Below are positions 62,380-63,857 of a stretch of DNA of 63,857 nt, piece after piece; positions within the stretch are counted from its first letter, which is position 1, and each line of letters starts with the position of its first letter. The stretch is from CAYOEZ01 sp964402955 (GTDB taxonomy: Bacteria; Chloroflexota; DTOL01; DAOUCN01). The DNA is taken from the NCBI GenBank assembly GCA_964402955.1, contig CAYOEZ010000004.1, forward strand, positions 1-63,857, in the 5' to 3' direction. The position numbers and the translations under genes are program-made. Under the pieces are notes generated by a model. The model had not been told where the DNA came from. It worked only from the letters and a program-made list of their open reading frames with translations, and searched no databases.

Positions 62380-63578
62380 CAAGAATCCCCCGCGAGATTG
62401 TGCTCATTGTGGCCACCATCATCATTGTGGCCGTGATTACCGGGCAGGTGTCGCCAGAACGCGAGCAGTCCGGGCCCAACCTGGTCAGCTCATCCGGCGC
62501 GCCAACGGGGGCGCGCGCCCTCTATCTCTGGCTGGAGCAACTGGGCTACCGCGTCGAGCGCATGCAAGGGCCGGCCTTTGCGCTTGACGACTCCGCAAAG
62601 GTACTCTTCATCCTGTCGCCCAGCGCCGAGCCAACCGAAGACGAGCTTGTGACATTGCGCGGCTGGGTCGAGCGCGGCGGGACGCTCGTCACCGCCGGCG
62701 ATGTGCCCAATTTCTGGCCCGCAGGCATCGCAACCGGACAGGTGGAGAATTCCCTGCCCGCTTTCCTGCGCAGATTCGATCTGAGCATGCGGGTGTGGGC
62801 GCAAACGAAGGTGGACGCACAACCGGGCCAGCCGTTACTGTTGCATCCGGCTGTCAGCACCGTCCACATGCAGGCGATGACCTATGTGACAGGTACGGCC
62901 AGTCTGGTGGGTTACCTGGGCGAGTCAGATCGTCCGGTGGCAGCCGGACTAGAGGTGGGTAATGGGCGGGTGTATGTCCTCGCCAGCATGTCTGCCTGGT
63001 CAAATCTGGGGCTGGGGCAAGCCGACAACGGAGCGCTCGTGCTCAACTGGCTGCCCGCGCCGCAGCAGGGCGGGCGTGTCGTCTTCGATGAGCTTCACCA
63101 CGGCCAGCGCCAGCCACCGTCGATCGAGGGTCTACTCGTGCACCAGCCCTGGGGCTGGGCGCTCCTGTATGCGCTTGTAGCTGCCTTCGTCTATTTACTG
63201 CTCTCGGGCCGCCACTTTGGCCGCACGGTACCGGTGATCACCGACACGCGGCGAGCGGCGGCAGAGTACGTGGTGTCGCTGGCCGGGCTGCTGCGGCGCG
63301 GCGGCAAGGGCGAGTGGGCAGCGCAGCACTATGAGAATGCGCTGCGCCAGAGTCTGCTGGCAGCCTGCGCTCTCGACCTGGCGCTGCAGACGCCGGACGT
63401 GATCGAGCGGGTCAGCACACTGGGCGTGATTGCCGGCAGCGTCGACGGCAAGGAAGCAGCGCGCGTGCTGCGGGGCTTGCACAATGGCGCACAACATGGG
63501 ATTGCTGAGGGACGACTGGTGAGCCTGGCGGCAGAGGCCAGCGCCATGATCAGAGCGTGCAGTGGGAGGCGGTCATGA
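62376..63578 (+). CDS. DUF4350 membrane protein
   Basis: A 400-residue protein with an N-terminal membrane helix (IVLIVATIIIVAVITGQV), an extracytoplasmic domain related to the DUF4350 family (GARALYLWLEQLGYRVERMQ, FILSPSAEPTEDE, LRGWVERGGTLVTAGDVPNF, VVFDELHHGQR), and a second helix (about 262-285) before a cytoplasmic tail with helices. It starts at GTG 62376, four bases inside the DUF4129 gene, and ends overlapping the MoxR start. It forms part of the conserved MoxR-linked membrane cassette; function unknown. Confidence 0.87.
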   Translation: MTRIPREIVLIVATIIIVAVITGQVSPEREQSGPNLVSSSGAPTGARALYLWLEQLGYRVERMQGPAFALDDSAKVLFILSPSAEPTEDELVTLRGWVERGGTLVTAGDVPNFWPAGIATGQVENSLPAFLRRFDLSMRVWAQTKVDAQPGQPLLLHPAVSTVHMQAMTYVTGTASLVGYLGESDRPVAAGLEVGNGRVYVLASMSAWSNLGLGQADNGALVLNWLPAPQQGGRVVFDELHHGQRQPPSIEGLLVHQPWGWALLYALVAAFVYLLLSGRHFGRTVPVITDTRRAAAEYVVSLAGLLRRGGKGEWAAQHYENALRQSLLAACALDLALQTPDVIERVSTLGVIAGSVDGKEAARVLRGLHNGAQHGIAEGRLVSLAAEASAMIRACSGRRS

Positions 63579-63857
63579 CAGTACATGAAGTCTACGAGCA
63601 GATGGCGATCGAGGCGCGCAAGGTCTTGGTGGGGCAGGATGAGGCATTCGAGATGTTGGCGGTGGCGCTCCTGGCCGGCGGGCACGTGCTGATCGAAGGG
63701 GTTCCAGGCACAGCCAAGACGCTGATGGCCAAAACGCTGGCGATCCTGATCGGCGGCGAGTTCGAGCGCGTGCAGTTTACGCCCGATTTGATGCCGTCGG
63801 ATATTGTCGGCACCAACGTCTACGACATGGCCAGCGCAACGTTCCATCTGCGCAAGG
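63575..63857 (+). CDS. MoxR-family AAA+ ATPase, 5' part
   Basis: The first 94 codons of a MoxR ATPase, cut by the end of the window. VGQDEAFEMLAVALLAGGHVLIEG leads to Walker A GVPGTAKT, and FERVQFTPDLMPSDIVGTNVY is the usual continuation. MoxR proteins act as chaperones for maturation of membrane or metal-containing complexes, with a VWA/DUF58 partner commonly encoded next. It overlaps the DUF4350 gene by four bases (ATGA). Confidence 0.93.
   Translation, partial: MTVHEVYEQMAIEARKVLVGQDEAFEMLAVALLAGGHVLIEGVPGTAKTLMAKTLAILIGGEFERVQFTPDLMPSDIVGTNVYDMASATFHLRK

Overview
The window is a GC-rich chromosomal segment of about 64 kb, densely coding on both strands. It has strong AGGAGG-type ribosome sites, many GTG and TTG starts, and promoters with a TTGACA-like -35 and a -10 that is often extended (TGCTATAAT). 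The organism looks like a member of the Chloroflexota, of the Anaerolineae/Caldilineae type. The basis is inference: very long secreted proteins with SBBP, DUF11 and PKD-like repeats and Thr/Pro-rich stalks, a YfhO-like protein beside a polyprenol-phosphate glycosyltransferase, MazEF and PIN modules scattered as single cassettes, and many degenerate short repeats in the gaps. There is no rRNA, phage, CRISPR array or IS transposase. One tRNA, Leu(UAA), is present. || Layout. 1-2.7 kb: a TPR protein with a doubtful 5' end, an AbrB-PIN toxin-antitoxin pair and a small membrane protein. 2.8-7.7 kb: a two-gene minus-strand operon with a family 2 glycosyltransferase and a 1338-residue fusion of a YfhO-like membrane protein to a complete Wzx-type flippase. 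8-16.2 kb: housekeeping and salvage genes (zincin-like protease, Nudix, glutaredoxin, RmuC, HAD phosphatase, pyrimidine phosphorylase, esterase, alanine racemase, MntP). 16.4-22 kb: SbcC/Rad50-like ATPase, TsaD, and a membrane TPR protein ending in an L,D-transpeptidase domain. 22-29 kb: a GT9 glycosyltransferase, a MazEF-like pair, an M20 peptidase, a TPR-like protein, a Cys-rich DUF3795 protein and an alpha/beta hydrolase. 29-37 kb: a 2008-residue surface protein, tRNA-Leu, and two tandem membrane-anchored Thr/Pro-rich proteins. 37-41 kb: a coupled run of a cyclophilin-like protein, an MFS transporter, a WecA/TagO-type phosphoglycosyltransferase and a small membrane protein. 41-45 kb: hydrogenase-maturation-type protease, FlK-like thioesterase, FtsH and a D-2-hydroxyacid dehydrogenase. 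45-49 kb: a large SBBP/PKD surface protein. 49-57 kb: EamA transporter, signal peptidase I, flavodoxin-like Cys-motif protein, HEAT-like protein, hydroxyacyl-CoA dehydrogenase, coiled-coil/zinc-ribbon protein and class III aminotransferase. 57-60 kb: a tandemly duplicated antitoxin-hydrolase cassette in which one hydrolase copy is broken. 60.2 kb to the end: zinc-ribbon membrane protein, DUF4129 protein, DUF4350 protein and the start of a MoxR ATPase. || The most distinctive content is the repeats. (1) A 183-bp MITE-like element occurs in two full copies and one larger rearranged copy. (2) A degenerate heptanucleotide repeat recurs at eight or more gaps and gene ends. (3) A CCCTCACCCC/CCTCTCCC element sits in intergenic DNA and is also translated inside a glycosyltransferase gene. 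(4) Long perfect hairpins separate convergent genes. Several of these repeats have been taken into reading frames, have become gene ends, or probably act as terminators. I did not find a complete new defence or biosynthetic system. The best candidates for new biology are the YfhO-flippase fusion, the antitoxin cassette with swapped partners, and the protein-invading repeats.
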